From: Actinomycetota bacterium
Lineage (GTDB): Bacteria; Actinomycetota; Thermoleophilia; Solirubrobacterales; Solirubrobacteraceae
Length of the DNA stretch: 6,630 bases
Direction of reading: 5' to 3'
NCBI GenBank assembly: GCA_009699915.1
Contig: WLNG01000077.1
Location: 1 to 6,630 of the forward strand
Shown in pieces: positions 1-5,508 of the stretch (position 1 is the first letter of the stretch; each line of letters opens with the position of its first letter). The position numbers and the translations under genes are program-made. The notes under the pieces are model-generated. The model was not told the DNA's origin and searched no databases. It saw only the letters and a list, made by a program, of their open reading frames with translations.

Positions 1-285
1 CGTCTGCACCGCAGGGGTGGAATCCGACGTGGGCGTCGCGGAGGGCGGCGGTGCCGCTGCGCTCTGCGCGACCGGGTGCTTCGCCGGGAGGTGCTTGACG
101 CGCTTGATTGTGCGATGCACCACCACGGTGCGCACCTCGGGGGCCAGGGCCGGGGCCGCAGCCGGCGCGGCCGTGGCGGCGCCGGGGTGGCTGCCCGGGA
201 CGCCGGCGGCAACTGCGACGGCGCCGAGGCTGCCGAGCGCGGTGATCGTCCCTGCTGCGATGGTCCTACGGCTGAACTTGATCAT
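1..285 (-). CDS. Exported or membrane-anchored Ala/Pro-rich protein, N-terminal part only
   Basis: The frame is open from an ATG at 285 to the window edge (95 codons), so the C-terminus is missing. The N-terminus has a basic n-region (K3, R6, R7) and a hydrophobic stretch at about residues 9-27, fitting a Sec signal or single anchor; S5-R6-R7-T-I loosely resembles a twin-arginine motif. An Ala/Pro-rich linker follows (about 35-49), then a basic Val/His patch (EVRTVVVHRTIKRVKH, 50-65), then a second Pro/Ser/Thr-rich stretch. The sequence CACCTT at 291-296 reads AAGGTG on this strand, 5 nt before the ATG, a good Shine-Dalgarno that decides the start. The gene diverges from the response regulator and shares its intergenic operator, so it is a likely target of that regulator. 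I do not recognise a family with a known function. The reading frame is convincing because it has an RBS, a signal-like start and high-GC codon use. Confidence 0.72.
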   Translation of the reverse strand, partial: MIKFSRRTIAAGTITALGSLGAVAVAAGVPGSHPGAATAAPAAAPALAPEVRTVVVHRTIKRVKHLPAKHPVAQSAAAPPPSATPTSDSTPAVQT

Positions 286-290
286 TGGCA

Positions 291-296
291 CACCTT
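291..296 (-). promoter_or_regulatory. Ribosome binding site for the divergent exported-protein gene
   Basis: AAGGTG on the minus strand lies 5 nt upstream of the ATG at 285-283. It supports a normal leadered start for this gene, unlike the regulator on the other side of the intergenic region. Confidence 0.55.
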
Positions 297-310
297 GACG
301 CCACGGTCCG

Positions 311-354
311 AAACCCCAGTCCAACCCTGCGCAAAGCTTCGGTAAAGCATTTCG
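311..354. promoter_or_regulatory. Predicted response-regulator operator: four half-sites at 11-bp spacing
   Basis: On the plus strand AAACC (311), CAACC (322), AAAGC (333) and AAAGC (344) start exactly 11 bp apart. On the minus strand they read GCTTT, GCTTT, GGTTG, GGTTT. OmpR/PhoB-family regulators bind tandem direct repeats with about 11-bp periodicity, one helical turn per subunit. The two best-matching repeats (333-354) centre near 343-344, about 43 bp upstream of the start expected from the -10 element at 374-379, the usual place for a class II activator of this family. The array lies between the divergent exported-protein gene and the regulator gene, so autoregulation and control of both genes is inferred. 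Confidence 0.6.
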
Positions 355-373
355 AGGCCCTGAGGGTCGCCGG

Positions 374-379
374 TAGGCT
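374..379 (+). promoter_or_regulatory. Predicted -10 element of the response-regulator gene (leaderless start)
   Basis: TAGGCT fits the actinobacterial TANNNT -10 pattern and is followed by 8 nt and then the ATG at 388, so transcription would begin at or next to the start codon. No recognisable -35 lies at the right distance (TTTCGA at 350-355 is poor), consistent with dependence on an activator bound at 311-354. A weak GGTAGG at 372-377 is the only Shine-Dalgarno candidate. Confidence 0.45.
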
Positions 380-387
380 CATCAATT

Positions 388-1104
388 ATGGCCGGGCCAC
401 GCATCTTGCTGGTGGAAGACGAGACCTCGATCGCCGAGCCGTTCGCGCGGATGCTTGAGCGCGAGGGCTTCACGGCGTCGGTCGCTCCGACGGTCGCGCG
501 GGCGTTGGAGCTCTTCGCGGCCGAGGAACCGGACCTCGTCCTGCTGGATCTCAATCTTCCGGATGGCGATGGTCGCGATGTCGCGCGTGACATCCGCGCC
601 CGCTCGCGCGTGCCGATCATCATGCTCACGGCGCGCGGCACCGAGACCGATCGCGTCGTCGGCCTGGAGATCGGCGCCGACGATTACGTCGTGAAGCCGT
701 TCTCCGCCGCCGAGGTGATCGCGCGCATCCGCGCGGTGCTGCGGCGCACCGCCGAGCCGCTGGTCCAGGAGGACGCCGCCGAGGCCGAGCCGCTCGAGAT
801 CGATGAGCTGCGGATCGACCGAGCGGCGAGGCGCGTCTTCCTCGGCGAGGAGGAGATCGAGCTGAGCCGCAAGGAGTACGACCTGCTGCTCGAACTCGCA
901 AGCCACGCCGGCGCGGTGGTCAGCCGCGACGACCTCATGGCCCGGGTTTGGGATGTGAACTGGTTCGGTTCGACGAAGACACTTGATGTGCACATCGGGT
1001 GGCTGCGTCGCAAGCTCGGTGACGACGCCGCCAGCCCGCGCTGGATCGAGACCGTTCGCGGAATCGGCTTCCGCTTCGCGGCCGAGGAGGGTGAGGCGCC
1101 GTAA
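388..1104 (+). CDS. OmpR/PhoB-family two-component response regulator
   Basis: A 238-residue protein with the usual length and order of the family. The N-terminal receiver domain (about 4-120) has the acidic pocket E10/D11, the phospho-acceptor D54 in the motif LVLLDLNLPDGDG, the switch residue T81 (MLTAR), Y100 and the conserved K103-P-F. A linker rich in Glu leads to a C-terminal winged-helix DNA-binding domain (about 135-233) with the family hallmark LSRKEYDLLLELASHAGAVV and a recognition-helix region around KTLDVHIGWLRRKLGD. It is a DNA-binding transcription factor activated by phosphorylation, most probably by the kinase encoded directly downstream. The ATG at 388 gives the canonical N-terminus RILLVEDE and lies 8 nt after a -10-like hexamer. 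The 11-bp repeats upstream suggest autoregulation. The signal and regulon cannot be named from the sequence. Confidence 0.96.
   Translation: MAGPRILLVEDETSIAEPFARMLEREGFTASVAPTVARALELFAAEEPDLVLLDLNLPDGDGRDVARDIRARSRVPIIMLTARGTETDRVVGLEIGADDYVVKPFSAAEVIARIRAVLRRTAEPLVQEDAAEAEPLEIDELRIDRAARRVFLGEEEIELSRKEYDLLLELASHAGAVVSRDDLMARVWDVNWFGSTKTLDVHIGWLRRKLGDDAASPRWIETVRGIGFRFAAEEGEAP
1086..1090 (+). promoter_or_regulatory. Shine-Dalgarno sequence upstream of the kinase gene
   Basis: GGAGG lies inside the 3' end of the regulator gene, 10 nt before the GTA triplet at 1101 and 40 nt before the TTG at 1131. Its position favours initiation near 1101, although no standard start codon exists there in the kinase frame; see the finding on the lost start codon. 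Confidence 0.4.
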
Positions 1105-1130
1105 CTCTCCGGCGCGGTCTGCTGCTGGCA

Positions 1131-2480
1131 TTGGCATACGTGCTGGTGCTGGCGATCGTGGCCCTGCTCGTGCCACTGGGCGTCAGCCTGCGCGATCGCG
1201 TTGATGCCGAGGTGCGCCTGCAGGCGCGGGCACAATCGGAGGTCGTCGCCGCGCGTGCAGCACCGGATCTCGACCCGGTGCGTACCGCGCATCTGGCCAC
1301 GCTGGCGCGCCGCGCTGCGCGCTCGGTTCGAGGTCGCGTCCTGATCGTCGACGATGCAGGTGCGATCATCGCCGATTCCTCCGGGATCGTTCCCAAGGGA
1401 ACGTCCTACGCCGGGCGCCCGGAGATCGCGCAGGCGCTCCGCGGCGAGGTCGCTCAGGTCCGGCGCGATTCGCAGACGCTCGGCAAGGAGATCCTCGCGA
1501 CCGCTGCGCCGGTGCTCGAGGGCGGGAAGGCGATCGGCGCGGTCCGCGTGACGCAGAGTGTCGCCGCCGTCAACCGCGCCGTCCGCCGGACCTGGATCGG
1601 ACTCGGGCTGATCGGGCTCGTCGTGCTCGCGCTCGGCCTGCTCTTGGGCGCCCTCGTGGCGCGGCTCGTGGCGCGCCCGATCGTTCGGCTGGAGGAGGCT
1701 GCGCAGCGCGTCGCCGACGGCGACCTTGAGACCCGCGCGGTCGTGGAGGGAAGCCTCGAGCAGCAGACCCTCTCCCGCACGTTCAACGCGATGACGGAGC
1801 GGCTCACGGTCCTCCTGCGATCGCAGCGGCAGTTCGTCGCAGATGCCTCGCACCAGCTGCGCACCCCGCTCACCGGTCTGCGCCTGCGTTTGGAGGCCGC
1901 GCGCGGCGAGGCCGGCACCGACTCACAGCGGACCGACCTCGACGCCGCGATCGGGGAGGTGGACCGCCTGACGGGCATCGTCAATGGCCTGCTCGAGCTC
2001 AGCCGGGCGGGCGAGGAGCGTGGAAGCGTCGCGGCCGATGATCCCGCCGCTGCGGTGCGGCGTGCATTCGCGCGCTTCGAGGCGCCGGCGTCGGTCGCAG
2101 GCTGCGAACTGTTGGCCGACCCGGGGCAGACGCCTGGGACGGCGGTCGTGATCCACCCGCGCGACCTTGATCACGTGCTCGATGTTCTGATCGAAAACGC
2201 GATCTCCTATGCCGCTGGAGCACCGATCGAGCTCTCCGCCGACGGGCCGGTGATCCGCGTGCGCGACTACGGTCCCGGACTTGCTGAGGGGGAGGAGGAG
2301 TCCCTCTTCGATCGCTTCCACCGCGGGCGTGCCGGCGTCTCCAGCGGCGCACCGGGAACGGGGATCGGCCTCGCGATCGCCCGCGATCTTGCGCGCCGTT
2401 GGGACGGCGACGTTCGGATCACAAGTGCGCCGGACGGCGGCGCCGTCGCGGAGGTGCGGCTCGTGGCGGTAGTCGGATGA
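1131..2480 (+). CDS. Membrane sensor histidine kinase (HAMP-HisKA-HATPase)
   Basis: From the TTG at 1131 the protein has 449 residues. It has TM1 (about 2-19), an extracytoplasmic sensor region (about 20-150, possibly PAS/Cache-like, ligand unknown), TM2 (about 155-178), a HAMP linker (from P183), a dimerisation domain with phospho-acceptor H241 in ASHQLRTPL, and an ATPase domain with the N-box N356 (LIENA), the G1 box D379 (RDYGPGL), an F-box (SLFDRFHRG) and the G2 box GTGIGL (409-414). All catalytic landmarks are intact. It should autophosphorylate and signal to the regulator encoded immediately upstream. The start is uncertain: the frame is open back to 1095 and the ten codons before 1131 encode V-T-L-R-R-G-L-L-L-A, which supplies the basic residues expected before TM1, but the codon at 1101 is GTA. 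CTG codons at 1119, 1122 and 1125 are other options. Confidence 0.93.
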   Translation: MAYVLVLAIVALLVPLGVSLRDRVDAEVRLQARAQSEVVAARAAPDLDPVRTAHLATLARRAARSVRGRVLIVDDAGAIIADSSGIVPKGTSYAGRPEIAQALRGEVAQVRRDSQTLGKEILATAAPVLEGGKAIGAVRVTQSVAAVNRAVRRTWIGLGLIGLVVLALGLLLGALVARLVARPIVRLEEAAQRVADGDLETRAVVEGSLEQQTLSRTFNAMTERLTVLLRSQRQFVADASHQLRTPLTGLRLRLEAARGEAGTDSQRTDLDAAIGEVDRLTGIVNGLLELSRAGEERGSVAADDPAAAVRRAFARFEAPASVAGCELLADPGQTPGTAVVIHPRDLDHVLDVLIENAISYAAGAPIELSADGPVIRVRDYGPGLAEGEEESLFDRFHRGRAGVSSGAPGTGIGLAIARDLARRWDGDVRITSAPDGGAVAEVRLVAVVG

Positions 2481-2481
2481 T

Positions 2482-2498
2482 CTTTACCCTTCTTTTGC
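2482..2498 (+). promoter_or_regulatory. Predicted second operator of the response regulator
   Basis: CTTTACC-N5-TTTGC is identical in its 12 fixed bases and in spacing to the minus-strand sequence at 347-331 inside the operator between the divergent genes. It contains two half-sites 11 bp apart (CTTTA at 2482, TTTTG at 2493). It sits in the 42-bp gap between the kinase stop and the ATG at 2523, close to the probable -10 element. Confidence 0.55.
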
Positions 2499-2509
2499 AC
2501 GCAGCCTTC

Positions 2510-2515
2510 TACCGT
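2510..2515 (+). promoter_or_regulatory. Predicted -10 element for the downstream membrane-protein gene
   Basis: TACCGT fits TANNNT and is followed by 7 nt and the ATG at 2523, suggesting a leaderless transcript. No convincing -35 is present; the predicted operator at 2482-2498 covers that position. The GTG at 2514 overlaps this element, which argues against it being the start codon. Confidence 0.38.
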
Positions 2516-2522
2516 GGACGGC

Positions 2523-3056
2523 ATGGCTAAGAGGTCGCCCGATAGCCCAGGTTCGGACCCCAAAGCCCGTGCGCGGCGCAGGTCGCTGCGTGCCGGCATC
2601 GCGCTTGTCGCTGTGCTGGGCGTCGTACTCACGGCGGGCGTCGCCTACGCGGCAAGCCATCTCGTCTCCGAGTCGATCGGGCTGGCCGCTGAGCCCGCTG
2701 CGCTCGACCGCTCGCTCGCGCCGGATGTGGCCCCGGCTCGCTCCTCGCGCCGGACCACGACGACCACCACCAGGAAAGCCGCTGAGCCGCAGCCGCGTAG
2801 GACGACCACACCGGCTTCAGCAGGTGACTCGCAGGCGGAGGGGCGCAGCGTCACGCAGCCTCCCGCCGTCACCACGTCGCCTGCTCGCAAGACCGAGGAT
2901 CGCACAGCTCCGAACCCCGCCGAGACCGAGGGGTCCGAGCGTTCCGGGGGTGGCTCTGGGGATAGCTCTGGGGATAGCTCTGGGGAGCGTTCCGAGGACA
3001 GCCCCGAGGACAGCCCCCGCGAGTCCCCGGGCAGCGCAGACAGCGACGACGACTAG
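2523..3056 (+). CDS. Single-pass membrane or exported protein with Thr/Pro- and Ser/Asp-rich repeat tail
   Basis: A 177-residue protein of unrecognised family. A short basic cytoplasmic N-terminus (K-A-R-A-R-R-R, about 14-20) precedes a hydrophobic helix (about 23-43) ending in A-Y-A-A, so it is either a type II membrane anchor or a cleavable signal. A short conserved-looking stretch follows (SHLVSESIGL, 45-54). The rest is disordered and low-complexity: a poly-Thr run after S-R-R, Thr/Pro/Ser-rich linker, then an acidic Gly/Ser/Asp/Glu tail built from 12-base repeats and ending S-D-D-D. The ATG at 2523 is preferred to the in-frame GTG at 2514 because that GTG overlaps the likely -10 element. 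The gene begins 42 nt after the kinase stop, behind a copy of the predicted regulator-binding motif, so it may be read both with the kinase and from its own promoter. The tail might reach into the cell wall; that is inference. Confidence 0.8.
   Translation: MAKRSPDSPGSDPKARARRRSLRAGIALVAVLGVVLTAGVAYAASHLVSESIGLAAEPAALDRSLAPDVAPARSSRRTTTTTTRKAAEPQPRRTTTPASAGDSQAEGRSVTQPPAVTTSPARKTEDRTAPNPAETEGSERSGGGSGDSSGDSSGERSEDSPEDSPRESPGSADSDDD
2952..3017 (+). repeat. 12-bp in-frame tandem repeats in the acidic tail
   Basis: Two separate arrays lie here. Three copies of (A/G)GCTCTGGGGA(T/G) occupy 2952-2963, 2964-2975 and 2976-2987 and encode G-S-G-D, S-S-G-D, S-S-G-E. After six bases, GAGGACAGCCCC occurs twice at 2994-3005 and 3006-3017, encoding E-D-S-P twice. 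Both units are multiples of three, so slippage would change tail length without shifting the frame. Confidence 0.85.
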
Positions 3057-4099
3057 CGCTTCACGAGGTCGTCGAGCTCGCGCGCGAGCGCCACGAGGAA
3101 TGCGCTCGTCTCAGCGCCATCTCCGGCCTTGACGGCGATTACCGGCCAGCCGGCGCTGCAGGCCTGTGCGGCCGGTCCCTGGGTGCGGCCCGCAGCGCGC
3201 ACTGCCCGCAGGGCCGGCTCCCGTCCAGCCGCCTGCCGCGCAGCCGTGATCAGCTGCGGATGCAGACGCCCGCCGAGGAGCAGCCCGCCGCGTTCCCACC
3301 CGCCGAGCTCCAGCGGTTGGCCTGAGCCGCGCTCCACGTGGACGATCGCCGCGTCGGCCGGGGTGAGGCCGCGTGCGCGCCGTGCCGCCAGCCAGGCCCG
3401 CAGGCCCGCCGCCTGGCGGTCGCCCGCCCCTGCGAGCAGGATCGCGACGTCGATCTGCGTGGGCGGGTCGGCGTCGAGCTCACGCGCCGCGAGGAGGATC
3501 GCCTCCACCGCAGTGTCGCCCGGCTGGACGTCCGCGACGGCCTCATCGAGCAGCGCGAGCAGCGCCGCCAGCAGCGCGAGGGTCGGCACCAGTTGAAGCA
3601 GTCCAATCCATGTCCCGTCGACCCCGCCGATGCGGCCGCCGCAGCATGCCGTCACGAGCGCGAGCCCGCCGATTGACCAGCGCAGCACACCGCCAGGCAG
3701 CCGCTGCCTGAGGCCGCGCCGCGGCAGGTCGCCGGAGGCCGTCAGGACGAGGACCACCGGCCGCTCGCCTGCCCGGTCAGGCGGGGCGGCGACCACGTTC
3801 TCCGTGGCGCGGGCGAAGGTCAGGCGGCGCGCGAGGGCGAGCGGGGGGAGGTCCGTGAGCGCGATGAGCAGCGCGCCTCCAGCGACGGCTGCCCCGATGA
3901 TCGGATGCGCGACGCTGACGACGCTCGCCCCGACCCCCGCTGCCGCGCAGAGCGCCTGAACGAGCCACCATGCCGTGCGCACCCAGACCGTCGTGATCCG
4001 GACCTCCCGCCCGGCGGCGCGCAGACGGCCCGCACGCGCGATGGCGGCGCGTCGCTCCGCATCGCCCGCGGCTGGTCCGCTCTGTTCGGTGACCGTCAC
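3053..4099 (-). CDS. Membrane protein resembling M28 aminopeptidases, metal site apparently degenerate
   Basis: A 348-residue protein with predicted membrane segments at about 43-61, 64-82, 141-154 and 164-184 and a C-terminal soluble domain. Landmark order resembles membrane-embedded M28-type proteins: the ENVVA strand (100-104), a strand VVLVLT followed by A-S-G-D where active members have a His-x-Asp site, then after the inserted helices P-G-D-T-A-V-E-A-I-L-L-A-A-R-E-L (193-208) matching the usual G-A-x-D-N-x-S-G-V-A helix with only the Asp kept, LLAGAGD (221-227) in place of the Glu-Glu strand, HVERGSG (254-260), and T-Q-G (306-308) where an Asp is expected; no terminal His ligand is visible. 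It is therefore probably catalytically inactive. The family assignment comes from remembered motif order, not a search. The GTG at 4099 is 8 nt after TAGTCT, so a leaderless start is likely. Its stop overlaps the convergent gene at CTAG. Confidence 0.78.
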   Translation of the reverse strand: MTVTEQSGPAAGDAERRAAIARAGRLRAAGREVRITTVWVRTAWWLVQALCAAAGVGASVVSVAHPIIGAAVAGGALLIALTDLPPLALARRLTFARATENVVAAPPDRAGERPVVLVLTASGDLPRRGLRQRLPGGVLRWSIGGLALVTACCGGRIGGVDGTWIGLLQLVPTLALLAALLALLDEAVADVQPGDTAVEAILLAARELDADPPTQIDVAILLAGAGDRQAAGLRAWLAARRARGLTPADAAIVHVERGSGQPLELGGWERGGLLLGGRLHPQLITAARQAAGREPALRAVRAAGRTQGPAAQACSAGWPVIAVKAGDGAETSAFLVALARELDDLVKR

Positions 4100-4117
4100 C
4101 GGGCGGGAGACTAGTGT
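4089..4117. promoter_or_regulatory. Back-to-back overlapping promoters for the M28-like gene and the amidase operon
   Basis: The plus-strand -10 TAGTGT (4112-4117) and the minus-strand -10 TAGTCT (4113-4108) overlap by two bases inside the palindrome ACTAGT (4110-4115). Each is followed by exactly 8 nt and a GTG start (4126 plus, 4099 minus). For the plus direction GTGACC at 4089-4094 is a -35-like hexamer (4 of 6 to TTGACA) with a 17-bp spacer; no good -35 was seen for the minus direction. Both transcripts would be leaderless or nearly so. Confidence 0.5.
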
Positions 4118-4125
4118 TCGCTCCT

Positions 4126-5508
4126 GTGATCGACGCCGAGGACCTTCTCTTCGCCGGGGCCGCGGAGCAGGCCCGGATGATCCGCGAGGGTGCGGTGAGC
4201 GCTCGTGCGCTCACCGAGGCCACGCTCGACCGGATCGCCCGAATCGACCCGCAGCTGAACGCCTTCCGCGTCGTCCTGCGTGAGCAGGCGCTCGCCGAGG
4301 CCGATGCCGTCGACGGGGGGCACGCCAAGGGGCTGCCGCTGGCGGGCGTGCCCATCGCGGTCAAGGACGACGTCGACGTGTCCGGTGAGGTCACCGCCTG
4401 GGGGAGCCTCGCCCATGGCGGACCGCGCCCGCACGACGACCCGGCCGTGGCGCGGCTGCGTGCGGCAGGGGCGGTGATCGTCGGCAAGACGAGTGTGCCG
4501 GAGCTCACGATCTGGCCGTGGGCGGAGTCGCTCGCCTTCGGCGCGGCGCGCAACCCCTGGAGCCTCGACCACACCCCCGGCGGCTCCAGCGGCGGGTCGG
4601 GCGCCGCCGCCGCCGCCGGCCTGTGCGGGGTCGCGCTTGGCTCGGACGGCCTCGGGTCGGTCCGGATCCCTGCCGCGTTCAACGGTCTCTTCGGGATCAA
4701 GCCGCAGCGTGATCGCATCCCGACGCGCCTGGACCCCTGGAACGGCCTGTCCGTCGTTGGCCCGCTCGCGCGCACCGTCGCGGACGCGGCGCTCTTTCTC
4801 GATGCGACCGCGGACGGGCTGCCCGAGGGCGGGTTCTCGGCCGCGCTGGCTGCGCCGCCCACGCCGCTGCGGATCGCGCTCGCGGTGAACGTCCCGCCGC
4901 CGCTCGTCGGTGTGCGGCTCGGCGCCGAGCAGCGCAGGGCCCTGGAGGCGACCGCCGTACTGCTGCGGGAGCTCGGGCACACGGTCGTCGAGCACGACAT
5001 CGACTATCCCGCGGCGGCCTTCCCGAGCATCGTCGCCCGTTACCTGCGTTCGATCCACGACTGCGCCGCCGGCATGACCTACCCGGAGCGTCTGGAGCGC
5101 CGCACGAAGGGGATGGCGCGGCTCGGGGGCCTGATCTCGGACGCTCGCCTCGGGTGGGCGTGCGCGATGGAGCCGACGATCGCCGAGCATGTCAATCGTG
5201 TCTTCGACTCTGCCGACGTCGTGCTCTTCCCGGGCCCGTCCGGCCCGCCGTTCCGTGTCGGCGAGCTGCAGGGGCGCGGGGTCGCCTGGACGCTGAATGC
5301 CGCGGCGCTGCGCGTTCCTTGGTACGGGGTCTGGAATGCGATCGGGCAGCCGGCGACCTCGGTCCCCGCCGGGTTCGACGCCGATGGGCTCCCGCTCGCC
5401 GCGCAGTTCGCCGGCAAGCCCGGCGACGAACTGACGCTGCTGCGCCTCGCGGCGCAGCTGGAGGCCATTCGGCCCTGGTCGCAGCACCGGCCTGGAGGCC
5501 TTGAGTGA
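4126..5508 (+). CDS. Amidase-signature family hydrolase
   Basis: A 460-residue cytoplasmic serine hydrolase of the amidase-signature family, which cleaves carboxamides or related C-N bonds. The catalytic triad is complete: K80 (AVKDDVDVSG), cis-Ser S154 in the Gly/Ser loop GGSSGGSG, and nucleophile S178 in SDGLGSVRIPAAFNG; the 24-residue gap between the two serines is the same as in characterised members such as FAAH. The second glycine of the usual G-G-S nucleophile motif is kept and the first is Leu. The C-terminal GQPATSVPAGF region is also typical. No signal peptide is visible. The GTG at 4126 is preferred because it follows a -10-like TAGTGT by 8 nt and gives the usual short N-terminus; an in-frame GTG at 4114 with GGAG 4 nt upstream is an alternative. 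The substrate cannot be read from the sequence. It heads a compact operon whose next two genes overlap it or closely follow. Confidence 0.93.
   Translation: MIDAEDLLFAGAAEQARMIREGAVSARALTEATLDRIARIDPQLNAFRVVLREQALAEADAVDGGHAKGLPLAGVPIAVKDDVDVSGEVTAWGSLAHGGPRPHDDPAVARLRAAGAVIVGKTSVPELTIWPWAESLAFGAARNPWSLDHTPGGSSGGSGAAAAAGLCGVALGSDGLGSVRIPAAFNGLFGIKPQRDRIPTRLDPWNGLSVVGPLARTVADAALFLDATADGLPEGGFSAALAAPPTPLRIALAVNVPPPLVGVRLGAEQRRALEATAVLLRELGHTVVEHDIDYPAAAFPSIVARYLRSIHDCAAGMTYPERLERRTKGMARLGGLISDARLGWACAMEPTIAEHVNRVFDSADVVLFPGPSGPPFRVGELQGRGVAWTLNAAALRVPWYGVWNAIGQPATSVPAGFDADGLPLAAQFAGKPGDELTLLRLAAQLEAIRPWSQHRPGGLE
5494..5498 (+). promoter_or_regulatory. Ribosome binding site for the inositol-monophosphatase-family gene
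   Basis: GGAGG lies inside the amidase 3' end, 6 nt before the GTG at 5505. It fixes the start at the GTGA overlap and supports translational coupling with the amidase. Confidence 0.7.

Noticed and set aside
266..276. Twin-arginine-like S-R-R-T-I at residues 5-9 of the first protein
   Set aside because: The following residues are not F-L-K and the rest of the protein shows no cofactor-binding domain in view, so a Tat signal is not supported over Sec or a simple anchor.
17..298. Plus-strand open frames opposite the first gene
   Set aside because: The minus-strand frame has a Shine-Dalgarno, a signal-like N-terminus and stays open to the edge; the plus-strand frames are compositionally random.
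684..1853. Long minus-strand open frame (389 codons) across the regulator and kinase genes
   Set aside because: It spans the junction of two well-supported plus-strand genes and has no family features or plausible start; GC skew at third positions explains the open frame.
3076..3089. Perfect 14-bp palindrome GCTCGCGCGCGAGC just after the stop at 3056, considered as a terminator
   Set aside because: It has a loop of at most two bases and no T-tract, and lies in coding sequence of the convergent gene; such GC palindromes arise easily at this base composition.
4600..4619. GCC trinucleotide run in the amidase gene
   Set aside because: It encodes the short Ala stretch that normally follows the Gly/Ser loop in this family, so it needs no separate explanation.
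3777..5000. Minus-strand open frame (407 codons) across the divergent promoter at 4100-4125
   Set aside because: It overlaps the M28-like gene in another frame and the amidase on the opposite strand, and is low-complexity Ser/Arg/Ala.
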